From PALSA-612 sp963765295 (lineage in GTDB: Bacteria; Actinomycetota; Thermoleophilia; Gaiellales; Gaiellaceae), in contig CAVXVO010000004.1 of assembly GCA_963765295.1 (NCBI GenBank), positions 62,001-126,000 of the forward strand: a stretch of DNA of 64,000 nucleotides, in the 5' to 3' direction. Position 1 is the stretch's first letter. Each line of letters opens with the position of its first letter. Positions 37,012-44,970 of this stretch are shown in pieces. A program made the position numbers and the translations under genes. The notes under the pieces are model-generated. The model was not told where the DNA came from. It saw only the letters and a program-made list of their open reading frames with translations, and ran no database searches.

Positions 37012-38211
37012 GTGAGACGATCCCGACTTCACCCTCAGCGCCGGCCCGACGATGGCGCCGGCCCGGCGTGCTCGCCGCACAGGCCGCGCCGATCATCTAC
37101 CACTACGACCCCGTCGTTCCTCGAGGCGTTCCGGCGCACCGAGCGCAAGGTCGGCGGAGCTCTTCCGCACGAAGCCAGGACATCCTGCTCATGCAGGGCG
37201 AGGCGATCCTCGGGCTCGAGGCGGCCGCCCGCGGTCTGGTGCGGCCCGGCACGCCCGTGCCTCAACCTCGTCTCGGGCGTCTTCGGGCAAGCGACATGGG
37301 CTACTGGCTCGCGCGACTTCGGCGCCGAGCTGCACGAGCTCGAGGTGCCGTACGACGACTCGGTCGATCCCGCCGACGTCGACCGCTACCTGACCGAGCA
37401 CCCGGAGATCGAGTTCGTGACGCGTCGTCCACTCCGAGACGCCGTCGGGCACGCTCAACCCGGTCGCCGAGATCGGGCCGATCGCGAAGACGCACGGCTG
37501 CTCTGACGTTCGTCGACTGCGTCTCGTCGCTCGGCGGCATCCCGATCTTGCCCGACGAGTGGCAGCTCGACATCTGCGTCGCCGGGACCGCAGAAGTGCC
37601 TCGCCGGGCCTCCCGGCATGTCGCTGATGAGCGTGAGCGAGGACGCCTGGGCGCGATCCGCGCGAACCCCGCCGCCCCGCGCGGCTCGTTCCTGTCGATG
37701 CTCGACTGGAAGGAGCAGTGGATCGACGGCGAGAAGTTCCCGTTCACGCCCTCGGTCGTCGACCTCTACGGCGTCGAGGCCGCCTGCGACGATCGTCCTC
37801 GAGCAAGGGCTCGAGGCGATCTTCGCGCCAGCACGAGCTGGCCGCGCGCGCGACGCGCGCCGGCGTGCAGGGCGATGGGACTCGACGCTCTGGGCGTGCA
37901 GCGACGAGATCGCGGCGGCATGCACCACCGCGATCACGGTGCCCGAACGGCCTCGACCGACGACGCAGGTGCGCGACCACTGCCGCGAGCGCTACGGCGT
38001 CATGATCTCGGGCGGCCAGGGCGCCGGCAACCTCGTCCGGATCGGCCACATGGGCCCGACGGCGCGCTCGCTCTACCCGATCGCTCGGGCTCGCCGCCGC
38101 TCGGTCGCACGCTCGCCGATCTCGGCGCGTCCGTCTCGATCGGCGCCGGCGTCGAGGCGGCGCTCGAGGTGCTCTCCGCGCAGGCCGCATCGGCGCGTCC
38201 CGGTCACGTGA
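37012..38211 (+). CDS. pyridoxamine-pyruvate aminotransferase-like PLP-fold enzyme (many frameshifts)
   Basis: This fold-type I aminotransferase is about 395 residues after repair, with a GTG start at 37012 and an AAGGAGG ribosome-binding site at 37000. Blocks include FTLSAGPTMAPARVLAAQAA, YHYDPVFLEAFRRTERKVG, EAILGLEAAARGLVRPGTPV, ELHELEVPYDDSVDPADV, VDCVSSLGGIPILPDEWQLD, AGPQKCLAGPPGMSLMSVSE (Schiff-base lysine), FPFTPSVVDLYGVEAACD and VRIGHMGPTARSLYPIA. From memory these follow pyridoxamine-pyruvate aminotransferase of Mesorhizobium more closely than alanine-glyoxylate aminotransferase or PucG. The enzyme converts pyridoxamine plus pyruvate to pyridoxal plus alanine, the entry step. The end overlaps the FAD subunit start as GTGA. 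Confidence 0.82.
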
Positions 38212-39073
38212 CGCTGCCGGCATTCGAGCTGCATCGCGCCGCGCTCGGTCGAGGAGGCGACGAGCTCCTCGACCGCTACGGTGACGACGCCGCCGTCTAC
38301 TGCGGCGGCACCGAGCTGCTGCTGCTGCTGAAGCTCGGCTTCGCCGTCTACGAGCCACCTCGTCGACATCAAGCCGATCGACGAGCTGAGCGGGCATCCG
38401 CGATGGAGGACGGCACGCTCGTGATCGGCGCGACGGTGACCCACCGCGAGATCGAGCGGTCGCCGCTCGTGCTCGAGCAGCTCCCCGCGCTCGCCGCGAT
38501 GGAGCGGCAGGTCGCCAACATCCGCGTGCGCACCGTCGGCACGCTCGGCGGCAACCTCTGCTTCTCCGACCCGCACTCCGATCCCGCGACGTTCCTGCTC
38601 GCGCTCGACGCGGAGGTCGAGAGCCGCCGGGGACGAGACGAGCGGCGGCGGCTGCCCCTGCGCGAGTTCCTGGTCGGCCCGTACGAGACCGGCGCTCGAG
38701 CACGGCGAGTTGCTGGCCGCGATCCGCGTCCCGCTCCCGCCGGCGGACACACGGATCGTGCACGAGAAGTTCGTCGTTCCACGAGCGCCCGGCGGCGACC
38801 GTCACCGTCGCGCTCCGCCGGGAGGTAGATGCGATCGCGGACGTCCGGATCGCAGTCGGATCGGTCGGAGCACGACCTGTCCGGACGCCGGACGCGGAGC
38901 GCATCCTGGCAGGCTCGGAGGCCATGGCAGGTCCGGCACTCGACCGGGCAGCCGAAGCCGCCGCCGTGGCGGCCAAACCGGTCGACGACAGCAACGGCTC
39001 GGCCGACTACAAGGCGAACCTCGTCCAGGTGCTCGTCAAGCGCTGCTTCGCCCAGGCACTGCAGGCGGCGTAG
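38208..39073 (+). CDS. molybdenum hydroxylase FAD-binding subunit (frameshifted)
   Basis: This CoxM/XdhB-type subunit is about 287 residues. The N-terminal FAD region reads LPAFELHRAALVEEATELLD then AAVYCGGTELLLLLKLGFA. The second FAD motif is RVRTVGTLGGNLCFSDPHSD, a very typical GTLGGN match, and the C-terminal domain has RIAVGSVGARPVRTPDAERI and YKANLVQVLVKRCF. It supplies the FAD that re-oxidises the Fe-S clusters of the Mo enzyme at 25.4-28.1 kb, although it is encoded about 10 kb away on the other strand behind the transporter and aminotransferase. No other Mo-hydroxylase large subunit is present in the window. Confidence 0.85.
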
Positions 39074-39094
39074 ATGTCTTGAACCGCCGGGCGT

Positions 39095-40580
39095 CTAGCC
39101 CGACGCGGGCGTGGCGGGCGTGTCTTGCGGCGGTGGTGTGCCGGACGGCGCGACCGGCTCCCCGGGGATCGTGAACAGCGGCAGCCAGGGTGAGTCCCAG
39201 ACGTTGGCGGCCTGTTCCTGAGGCGGGTCGCCGCGTGTGAACCACTTCGCCTCGTACGGCAGTCCGTCGACGAGCACGCGCTCGCCCTTCCGGTACGTCA
39301 CCGTCCCGGACCATTCTGGGTAGGTGCCTGCGGGGAGGCGCCGCAGCAAGGGCGGATGCTCCCCTGGCAGCACCGGGCCGACCATCTGCCAGGGCGTCTG
39401 CCACGCGTGAGCGACCGGCGAGTCGGGCGGAACGTCCTGGCTCCACCACTTCGCCTGGAACACGTAGCCGTGCCAGACCACCTTGTAGCCGCGCGCATAG
39501 CCGTAGGTCGACTGCCAGATCGGATACGGGCTCGTGGCGGGGTTGTCGTGAACGACGCGGTCGAGCGAGGACGAGGAGGCGTGCCGGACGGCGAACTTCC
39601 GCGTCGTCCCGGCCCCGAAGACACGGCTGAACGCGAACGGCTTCTGGCTGATGCCGCTGCAAGAGTTCATCACGGTCGTCTGCGACACGACGTTCGGTCC
39701 GCACGGCTGGTCGCGATTGAGCGACCACAGCGAGACACGGGCGATGCCGTGGCTACGCACGAAGGCGACAAGGCTCTGAGCGGCGTCGACCGTGAACTGG
39801 TCCGACGCCGTGTCGTTCTGCCCGACCATCGGCGTCACGCCGATCATGCTCCACACGCGCGAGCCGAGGTTCTTCCCGGCAGCACGATAGACCGACGTGA
39901 GCTGCCGGCTCGTCGCGATCAGCGACTGCTTGACCGCGGCAACCATCGTCTGCGACGGGACGCGGGCCCCCCCGAAGTCCATCGTCATGACGTTGACGCC
40001 GGCGAGGTCGACGTGCGCGGCCAGCATGGCGCGCACGACCTGGATGGCCGAAGCCGGCATCCCGCTCGGTGCGACCGGAAGCGTCAGCCAGACGGAGAGC
40101 TTCTTCTTCGATTTCGCGAGACCGGCCTGAACCTGCGCGATCGCGGCCGCTCGCCTCGAGAACGATGTCGAGTCGTCCAGCGCTGCCCCTTCGATGTCGA
40201 GATCGATCGACGCCAGGTGGTAGCGCGTGACGACCGATCGGTAGGCGGCTGCCAAGCCGACCTGGTCCGTGCACGACACGGCGAGCTCGGTGTTGGCCTG
40301 GCCGCCGAACGACACCGTCACGGAACCGCCCTGTCGGCGGAACCTTGCGATCCTCCGGTCGAGGTCGAGCGCGTCGGCAGCCGCAGGCAGGGCGTAGAAG
40401 CCGCCCCAGTTCGGGGTGCACGGGGACTGCGGGTCGGCGACCACGAACCCCAGCACGATCGAACCAGCCGGGTTCATGCTCCGATCCTGGAACTGCAGAA
40501 GCGGCGTCAGCGTCGTGTCGACGTACGGGGCGAACCAGTACGCGCCAACCGCCGTCTTGCGCCCCGAGTCCGCGACGGCC
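39095..40580 (-). CDS. GH18 chitinase-like protein with two C-terminal carbohydrate-binding modules, 5' end lost
   Basis: This frame of about 490 residues encodes a GH18-type TIM barrel starting near AVGAYWFAPYVDTTLTPL. It has SVTVSFGGQANTEL and the catalytic DxDxE in HLASIDLDIEGAAL, then VNVMTMDFGGARVP. Two CBM5/12-like repeats follow: YPIWQSTYGYARGYKVVWHG with FQAKWWSQD, and YPEWSGTVTYRKGERVLVDG with YEAKWFTRGDPP. Secretion is expected, but upstream of about 40580 no signal peptide or start codon is found and the plus strand carries a piece of another enzyme. The gene is therefore probably truncated at a rearrangement or assembly join. No frameshift is seen within it. Confidence 0.75.
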
Positions 40581-40602
40581 TGATGCTCCAGCTCGAAGCC
40601 GA

Positions 40603-40849
40603 GAACGGCCGCGCCGACGAGGTGCCGCTCGTCGCCGGCGAATTCGGCGAGAACTACTCGGGCACCGACTGCTCGACGTCGCTCGCCGGCACGTTCACTA
40701 ACTGGATGGACGCCCACGGCGCCGGCTACATGGCCTGGACCTGGAACCACTGGGGTAGCTGCCTCGACCTCGTTAGCGACGAGATCGCCGGCACCCCCAC
40801 GGCGGTCTGGGGCAGCTTCTACAAGGGCCACCTCGCCTCACTGCCCTGA
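40603..40849 (+). pseudogene. C-terminal fragment of a GH5-type glycoside hydrolase
   Basis: On the plus strand, EVPLVAGEFGENYSGTDCST, then NWMDAHGAGYMAWTWNHWGS and the ending GTPTAVWGSFYKGHLASLP match the last ~80 residues of a cellulase-family (GH5) domain. GEFGEN includes the nucleophile glutamate, and MAWTWNHWG is the conserved tryptophan segment. There is no start codon, signal peptide or N-terminal barrel. The sequence upstream belongs to the opposite-strand GH18 gene. It is either a recombination remnant or the edge of a misjoined contig. Confidence 0.65.
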
Positions 40850-40913
40850 GCCGGGGCCTCTTTGACCGGTGTCACGACGGGTCTGGAACTCGGCACACCG
40901 CTAGGCTCCGAGT

Positions 40914-41132
40914 ATGCAGCTGAAGGTGAAGTTGGTGAGCCGCGAAGAAGTGATCGTCGACGTTGCCGAAGACGAGTCGGTCAAGGACGTTCGCGACGAT
41001 CTGTTGCACCATCGAGGACGGTTCGCCGGGGATTGGGTCGAAGTGAGGTCAGAGAGGAATCGACTGTCGCGCCATATCCGCTACGACCAGATCGTGGATG
41101 TGACCGCCCCGTTCGACGAGACTCAGGACTGA
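40914..41132 (+). CDS. small protein of unknown function
   Basis: This 72-residue acidic protein (QLKVKLVSREEVIVDVAEDE, then VKDVRDDLLHHRGRFAGDWV) has no family I recognise. It looks like a compact beta-rich domain (RNRLSRHIRYDQIVDVTAPF). Codon use in the frame is normal for the window and the start is ATG. No clear ribosome-binding site is seen. It lies between the GH5 fragment and the leftward ATPase-cNMP gene. Confidence 0.5.
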   Translation: MQLKVKLVSREEVIVDVAEDESVKDVRDDLLHHRGRFAGDWVEVRSERNRLSRHIRYDQIVDVTAPFDETQD

Positions 41133-41214
41133 TCGCGCTCAGACGCAGCGCCGCGATCTGTCTCGACTCCCGTCTCAGCCGATGAGCACGGGCCGACCCT
41201 ACCGGCCCTCCTAG

Positions 41215-42033
41215 CTACCCCAGAACGCGCGGAGGGTGCCCGAGCGCGTCCTGCAGTCCGGCCAGCCGGCTTGCTACCAGGCGCTCCGCAACACGACGGC
41301 TCGCGCTGTGGCCGTCGACGACGGACAGGAAGTCCTTCCGTGCGAGCGCGTAGAGCTCGACCGGCTCGTGCGCGACGACCGTCGCCGTTCGAGGCACATC
41401 GTGCAGCAGTGCAATCTCCCCCACGTGGTCGCCGGGTCCGAGCGTTGCGACATGGCAGCTCTCGGCCCTGACGTGCAGCCGGCCGCGGGCAATCAGGTAG
41501 ACGAACTCGCCATGACCGCCTTCCTGGATGATCGTCTCCTCGGTCGAGGCCGAGAACGGCATCAGCTGAGCAGCCAGACGCTCTCTCGTCGCGGCGGGCT
41601 GCGGCCCGAAGATGGGGCTGCGCCCGAGCAACTCGAGACGCACCCGAGCGAGGCCGGTCGAATCCGGGTCGACCCGAAGCAGGCTCGAACGCAGTCTGCG
41701 CCGGAGCCGGACCGTCGTCCCTTCGCCCGTCATCTGGAGGTCGACGACGTCCATGAGCGCATGCATCAGCTCCAGGCCGAATCCTGCACTTCCGGGACGC
41801 GGTGCACCTTCCCGCCAGCGTCCATGGTCTCGAACGACGATCTCGACGACACCGTTGCTGAAACTCGCGTCGACGTGAACGGCAATCGAGCGCGGCTGGC
41901 GTGCGTGGACGAGTGCGTTGGTGAACGCTTCGTTTGCGGCCAGCAGAACGTCGACGACCTCGTCGTCGTCGGCCCGGTGACCCATCAGCCAGAGCCTGAG
42001 ATGGGCGCGAAGCAGATGCGCCTGGGCAGGCAT
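41215..42033 (-). CDS. anti-sigma-type ATPase domain fused to a cyclic-nucleotide-binding domain
   Basis: In this 272-residue protein, the first ~130 residues are a GHKL/HATPase domain of the RsbW anti-sigma type: LLAANEAFTNALVHARQ (N-box) and VRDHGRWREGAPRPGSAGFG with LELMHALMDVVDL (G-boxes). The second half is a cNMP domain, STEETIIQEGGHGEFVYLIA then GDHVGEIALLHDVPRTATVV with the binding arginine. It probably senses a nucleotide or effector and phosphorylates or sequesters an anti-anti-sigma factor or sigma factor. The cNMP part is strikingly like the tail of the MFS fusion at 5.9-6.2 kb. It diverges from a small gene at 42333. Confidence 0.83.
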   Translation of the reverse strand: MPAQAHLLRAHLRLWLMGHRADDDEVVDVLLAANEAFTNALVHARQPRSIAVHVDASFSNGVVEIVVRDHGRWREGAPRPGSAGFGLELMHALMDVVDLQMTGEGTTVRLRRRLRSSLLRVDPDSTGLARVRLELLGRSPIFGPQPAATRERLAAQLMPFSASTEETIIQEGGHGEFVYLIARGRLHVRAESCHVATLGPGDHVGEIALLHDVPRTATVVAHEPVELYALARKDFLSVVDGHSASRRVAERLVASRLAGLQDALGHPPRVLG

Positions 42034-42096
42034 AGCCGGTAGGCGGAGGCAAAGCCTCCCATCACCGTTCTCGGTTGCGGCGGCTAGGTCGACCGG

Positions 42097-42228
42097 ATCC
42101 CTCGAGTTCGTGCGGTTCTGCAGAGCGGGTCGTGATTATCGGCAGATGCGCGCGATGACGTTACGGGCCGCATCCCTCGAACGAGGGATTCGCGTTCGTC
42201 CCGGTCTTGTGTCCCTCGGACGAGCGAT
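42097..42228. promoter_or_regulatory. repeated TCCCTCG palindromic elements in a divergent promoter region
   Basis: The 299-base gap 42034-42332 holds no gene. It contains ATCCCTCG-AA-CGAGGGAT (42172-42189), a perfect 8-bp inverted repeat; a near copy TCCCTCG-GA-CGAGCGA (42212-42227); and a half-site ATCCCTCG (42097-42104). Such spaced palindromes usually mark a dimeric regulator. They may control the divergent ATPase-cNMP gene and the small gene at 42333. The regulator is unknown. Confidence 0.5.
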
Positions 42229-42332
42229 TCCGACGGCGTCTTTGCACCGATAGGTTCCCTAACTCAACACGAGCCGAACGCCCGCCTTACGTCCGTCGAA
42301 CGCCCGGGCCGTTACCAGGGAGGACAGAAGAG

Positions 42333-42557
42333 ATGGATGAGAGCCCCGGTCGACACTCTCCCCGGCTCGTCTGCCCTCAAACCAGCAGACTCGTGCGCGA
42401 CCTGATCGCCCTTGGGCTGTTGGACGCGGAGCGTCCGACAGCAGTTGAGCGCCTCGACGCGCAGCTGGACCACAGGTTGCTCGCCGCCATCCGCGCCGAG
42501 CTGACCCGCCTGAGCGCTGGCGCTCCTTCCCAGAGCCATACTGGACGCGTCGCGTAA
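42333..42557 (+). CDS. small protein of unknown function
   Basis: This 74-residue protein (SPGRHSPRLVCPQTSRLVRD, then LIALGLLDAERPTAVERLDA and LLAAIRAELTRLSAG) is mostly helical. The ATG at 42333 has GGGAGGA about 9 bases upstream, which decides this start over the longer reading frame from 42207. No family recognised. It lies downstream of the TCCCTCG palindromes. Confidence 0.5.
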   Translation: MDESPGRHSPRLVCPQTSRLVRDLIALGLLDAERPTAVERLDAQLDHRLLAAIRAELTRLSAGAPSQSHTGRVA

Positions 42558-42757
42558 GACGGCTTCTAGGCCCCACGGCTCAAGAGCTGGGCCGACATCT
42601 GTGGTTCACGGCGGTCCATGCGTGAGAGGCAAAGCGGAAACGGGGCGTCCGAAACCGGGGTGCCCCGACCGCGTTGAAACGCCGGACGCAACACGAACCG
42701 ATGAGTTCGAGGCCGCGCGGCCGTCTGAAGGACGAACCCGAACAAAGGAGGCCCAAG

Positions 42758-43162
42758 ATGTCACAGGTCGAGTCGAAGCTGAACCTCACACAGGTCGGAC
42801 GTGTCTGCGTCACCGTCGCCGACACCGACCGAGCGATCGACTTCTACGTCGACAAGCTCGGCTTCGAGAAGGTGGTCGACGTCCCCATGGGGCCGCCTGA
42901 CATGCGCTGGGTCGAGGTCGCCCTCCGCGGGACGCCGACGACGATCGCGCTCGCCCCGCCCCCGCCCGGACAAGAGGCAGGCGGCAGCCAGACCGGCATC
43001 TGCCTCGACAGCTCGGACGTCGACGCAGACCACACCGCGCTCAAGGCATCCGGCGTGGACGTCGACGACGACGTCAGCCGCTACGGCGGACCGGTACCGC
43101 CCATGTTCTGGCTGCGCGATCCGGACGGAAACTCGCTGATCGTCGTCCAGCCGTCGGCATAG
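42758..43162 (+). CDS. VOC (glyoxalase) family protein
   Basis: This 134-residue protein has the glyoxalase/bleomycin-resistance fold. The first module starts VGRVCVTVADTDRAIDFYVD then LGFEKVVDVPMGPPDMRWVE; the second ends PPMFWLRDPDGNSLIVVQPS. A strong AAAGGAG lies 8 bases before the ATG at 42758. It is monocistronic, with its own terminator. The family includes lyases, dioxygenases and binding proteins; no substrate can be assigned. Confidence 0.87.
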   Translation: MSQVESKLNLTQVGRVCVTVADTDRAIDFYVDKLGFEKVVDVPMGPPDMRWVEVALRGTPTTIALAPPPPGQEAGGSQTGICLDSSDVDADHTALKASGVDVDDDVSRYGGPVPPMFWLRDPDGNSLIVVQPSA

Positions 43163-43173
43163 CTGCGAGCACG

Positions 43174-43203
43174 CGCGCGACCGGCGACACGGCCGGTCGC
43201 GCG
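43174..43203 (+). terminator. hairpin terminator after the VOC gene
   Basis: CGCGCGACCGGC (43174-43185) pairs perfectly with GCCGGTCGCGCG (43192-43203) around a 6-base loop, starting 12 bases after the stop of the rightward VOC gene. It also sits before the end of the leftward gene at 43229, so it may work in both directions. Confidence 0.8.
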
Positions 43204-43228
43204 ACGTCGCCGGGGCGAGGTCGCTCGG

Positions 43229-43558
43229 TTATCGCGAGGGCTCGAGGCGTGCGGCAAACTCGCCCGCGACGCCCGTCTTGCGAACGATCTCGTAGCGGTC
43301 GTTTCGGCCCACGACGTCCTCGACGTCAAGGCATTCGTGGCCGGGGGCGACGACGAACTGGCGCGAGTCGCTACGCACCTCCTCGTACTCCTGGATCGTG
43401 AGCGCGAGCCGGTCGGTGCAGTCGGGATCGGCGCACTCGCAGATGACGGACAGCTGATCGTCTGAGTCGCCGGACACGACGATCTGCGACTCGAGCCGCT
43501 CGTTGATCTCTCTGAACATGGCCTCGTTCAGCGCCAGGCGCTTGTCTTGCTCGCTCAC
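43229..43558 (-). CDS. conserved hypothetical protein with CxCxxxxC-type cysteines
   Basis: This 109-residue protein begins with a helix (RLALNEAMFREINERLESQI). It then has LSVICECADPDCTDRLALTI, EYEEVRSDSRQFVVAPGHE and RYEIVRKTGVAGEFAARLEP. I recognise this layout from small actinobacterial proteins of unknown function; three cysteines could bind a metal. Start is GTG at 43558. It ends 43 bases before the YihY gene's stop on the same strand side of the region. Confidence 0.72.
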   Translation of the reverse strand: MSEQDKRLALNEAMFREINERLESQIVVSGDSDDQLSVICECADPDCTDRLALTIQEYEEVRSDSRQFVVAPGHECLDVEDVVGRNDRYEIVRKTGVAGEFAARLEPSR

Positions 43559-43601
43559 AGCTGACGTTCCACCGGTTTCGACGGATTGGCGCGATCTGCG
43601 G

Positions 43602-44567
43602 TCAGTCGGCCTTGCCGGCGAACTCGACGTCGATCGTCTGGTCGGGCCGGCGCTTCTCTGCGCGCGTCAGCGCGGTCAGGGCACGTCGATCGGCCTCCGT
43701 CGTCGGGCCTGCGGTCGCCGAAAGGCTGCGCGGCCACAGCCCGCATGCCGCGACGACGTTCGCTTCCGCGGCGAGCAGCGTGACGTGCGCAGAGAGGTAG
43801 ACGAAGGACAGGAGCCCGATCACGAGCGCGAACGTGCCGTACGTGTCGCTCGAACTCGTCAGCACGTGGCCGACGTAGAAGCCGCCCACGGCCTGGAGGA
43901 TCTCGTATCCGATCCCCGCCGCGATCGCGCCGCCGCGGAGTGAGCGCCAGGACACTCTCCTCGCCGTCACGAGACGCAGCCCGACCCAGAACAGCCCGAT
44001 GTTGAGCGCCGTCGAGAGGACGATCGAGCCGATCTTCCACGCGACGCCGTAGCTCGCGCCGAAGCTCCCGAGGCCGGCGAGTACGGTGGTCGCGAGCAGG
44101 CCGCCGCCGAGCAGGGCGAGCAGGCCGAGCGCCTGCAGCCGTGCCGCGAGGAAGCCGGGCCTGCGTGTGTGCGCGACATTCCAGAGCTGGTTCATTGCGT
44201 TCTGGGCGGCGAGGAAGACGCTCGTGCCGGCCCAGAGTGCCAGGACGATGCCGACCGCGATGCCGAGCCCGCTGCCCGACAGCGAGTGCGTCCTGAGCTG
44301 CCGCCCGATCACCGGCAGCTGCCCGAGCGCCGAGCCGACCAGCGACGTGTACAGGTGACCGTGCGAGTCGAGAACGAAGCCCAGCACGGTCGTCAGTACG
44401 AGCAAGAGCGGGAAGATCGAGAAGAACGCGTAGTACGCGATCGTCGCCGCCAGGAACGACCCGTTGTCATCCGAGTACTTCCGGAAGACGGCCAGGACGA
44501 ACCCGACCGGCCGGTGGCGCTGCTGCCGGAGGTCGAGTGCGTTGCGAAGGACGGTGAGTCGGCTCAT
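43602..44567 (-). CDS. YihY/BrkB family membrane protein
   Basis: This inner-membrane protein of about 321 residues (formerly called RNase BN) has six hydrophobic segments. The family core is DNGSFLAATIAYYAFFSIFP, LALWAGTSVFLAAQNAMNQL and SSSDTYGTFALVIGLLSFVY. The C-terminal tail is cytoplasmic and charged (TEADRRALTALTRAEKRRPD). I prefer the ATG at 44567 (MSRLTVLRNALDL) to the upstream in-frame GTG-type start at 44612. Function is unknown; transport or envelope roles have been suggested for the family. Confidence 0.87.
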   Translation of the reverse strand: MSRLTVLRNALDLRQQRHRPVGFVLAVFRKYSDDNGSFLAATIAYYAFFSIFPLLLVLTTVLGFVLDSHGHLYTSLVGSALGQLPVIGRQLRTHSLSGSGLGIAVGIVLALWAGTSVFLAAQNAMNQLWNVAHTRRPGFLAARLQALGLLALLGGGLLATTVLAGLGSFGASYGVAWKIGSIVLSTALNIGLFWVGLRLVTARRVSWRSLRGGAIAAGIGYEILQAVGGFYVGHVLTSSSDTYGTFALVIGLLSFVYLSAHVTLLAAEANVVAACGLWPRSLSATAGPTTEADRRALTALTRAEKRRPDQTIDVEFAGKAD

Positions 44568-44604
44568 CCTGGGGCGAGGGGCGAGTTCCCGGCCCCGGTC
44601 GGTT

Positions 44605-44853
44605 CTAGGCAACGTCCTCGTCGATGACCCGCCGGCGGCGCACGGGTGCGTCGTCGACGTACGTCCTGCGGGTGAAGTACCCCGGCCCGGCCCAGCTCGA
44701 CCAGAAGACCAACGAGACCAGCATCCCGACGATCCCGACGACGAGCAGGATGTAGCCGACTGCGTGCACGTTGACGCCGTTCGCGGTCGCTGTCACAGCC
44801 CAGGCGAGAATCGCGCCCACCGCCGTCAGGATCAGACCTATACCGAAGCCCAT
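44605..44853 (-). CDS. small two-helix membrane protein (DUF6458-like)
   Basis: This 82-residue protein has two membrane segments, GFGIGLILTAVGAILAWAVT and HAVGYILLVVGIVGMLVSLV, and a basic-acidic tail (YVDDAPVRRRRVIDEDVA). It matches the general pattern of the small actinobacterial DUF6458 family as I remember it. No function is known. It lies between YihY and the PRC-barrel genes on the same strand with its own start. Confidence 0.72.
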   Translation of the reverse strand: MGFGIGLILTAVGAILAWAVTATANGVNVHAVGYILLVVGIVGMLVSLVFWSSWAGPGYFTRRTYVDDAPVRRRRVIDEDVA

Positions 44854-44970
44854 GTCGCCTCCTCATGGTGGCGTCCGTTGACAGGTGCTCTTTCCCCGTC
44901 CCGGCGAGTTGCAAAACACCCGCACGCCCGCGCCGAGCGCACCGCGCGGATCCTGCTCGAGCGAAGAGAC

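Larger units (their letters stand above)
30400..38900. other. frameshift-dense stretch
   Basis: Across this stretch every gene changes reading frame repeatedly, often within 20-150 bases. In nearly every case examined, removing one base (mostly a G or C) restores a conserved protein. Examples in the BMP gene are near 32610, 32677, 32694, 32726, 32758 and 32780. A shift in the other direction occurs near 32860. Start/stop overlaps and codon-level similarity survive. The pattern fits poorly polished long-read sequence better than gene decay. All gene boundaries in this stretch carry that caveat. Confidence 0.85.

Noticed and set aside
37012..38211. PucG-type ureidoglycine-glyoxylate aminotransferase
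   Set aside because: BMP transporter plus Mo enzyme plus this family could suggest purine breakdown, but the sequence blocks resemble pyridoxamine-pyruvate aminotransferase and three other B6 enzymes are present.
30400..38900. True pseudogene island
   Set aside because: Almost all lesions are one-base indels, with conserved codons and intact start/stop overlaps between them; decayed genes should also show stops and substitutions.
39356..40849. Long open frame on the plus strand opposite the GH18 gene
   Set aside because: Its residues are Arg/His-rich antisense translation up to about 40600; only the last ~80 residues match a GH5 protein.
42034..42332. CRISPR-like repeats
   Set aside because: The TCCCTCG elements are short, unevenly spaced palindromes in a promoter region, with no spacers or cas genes.
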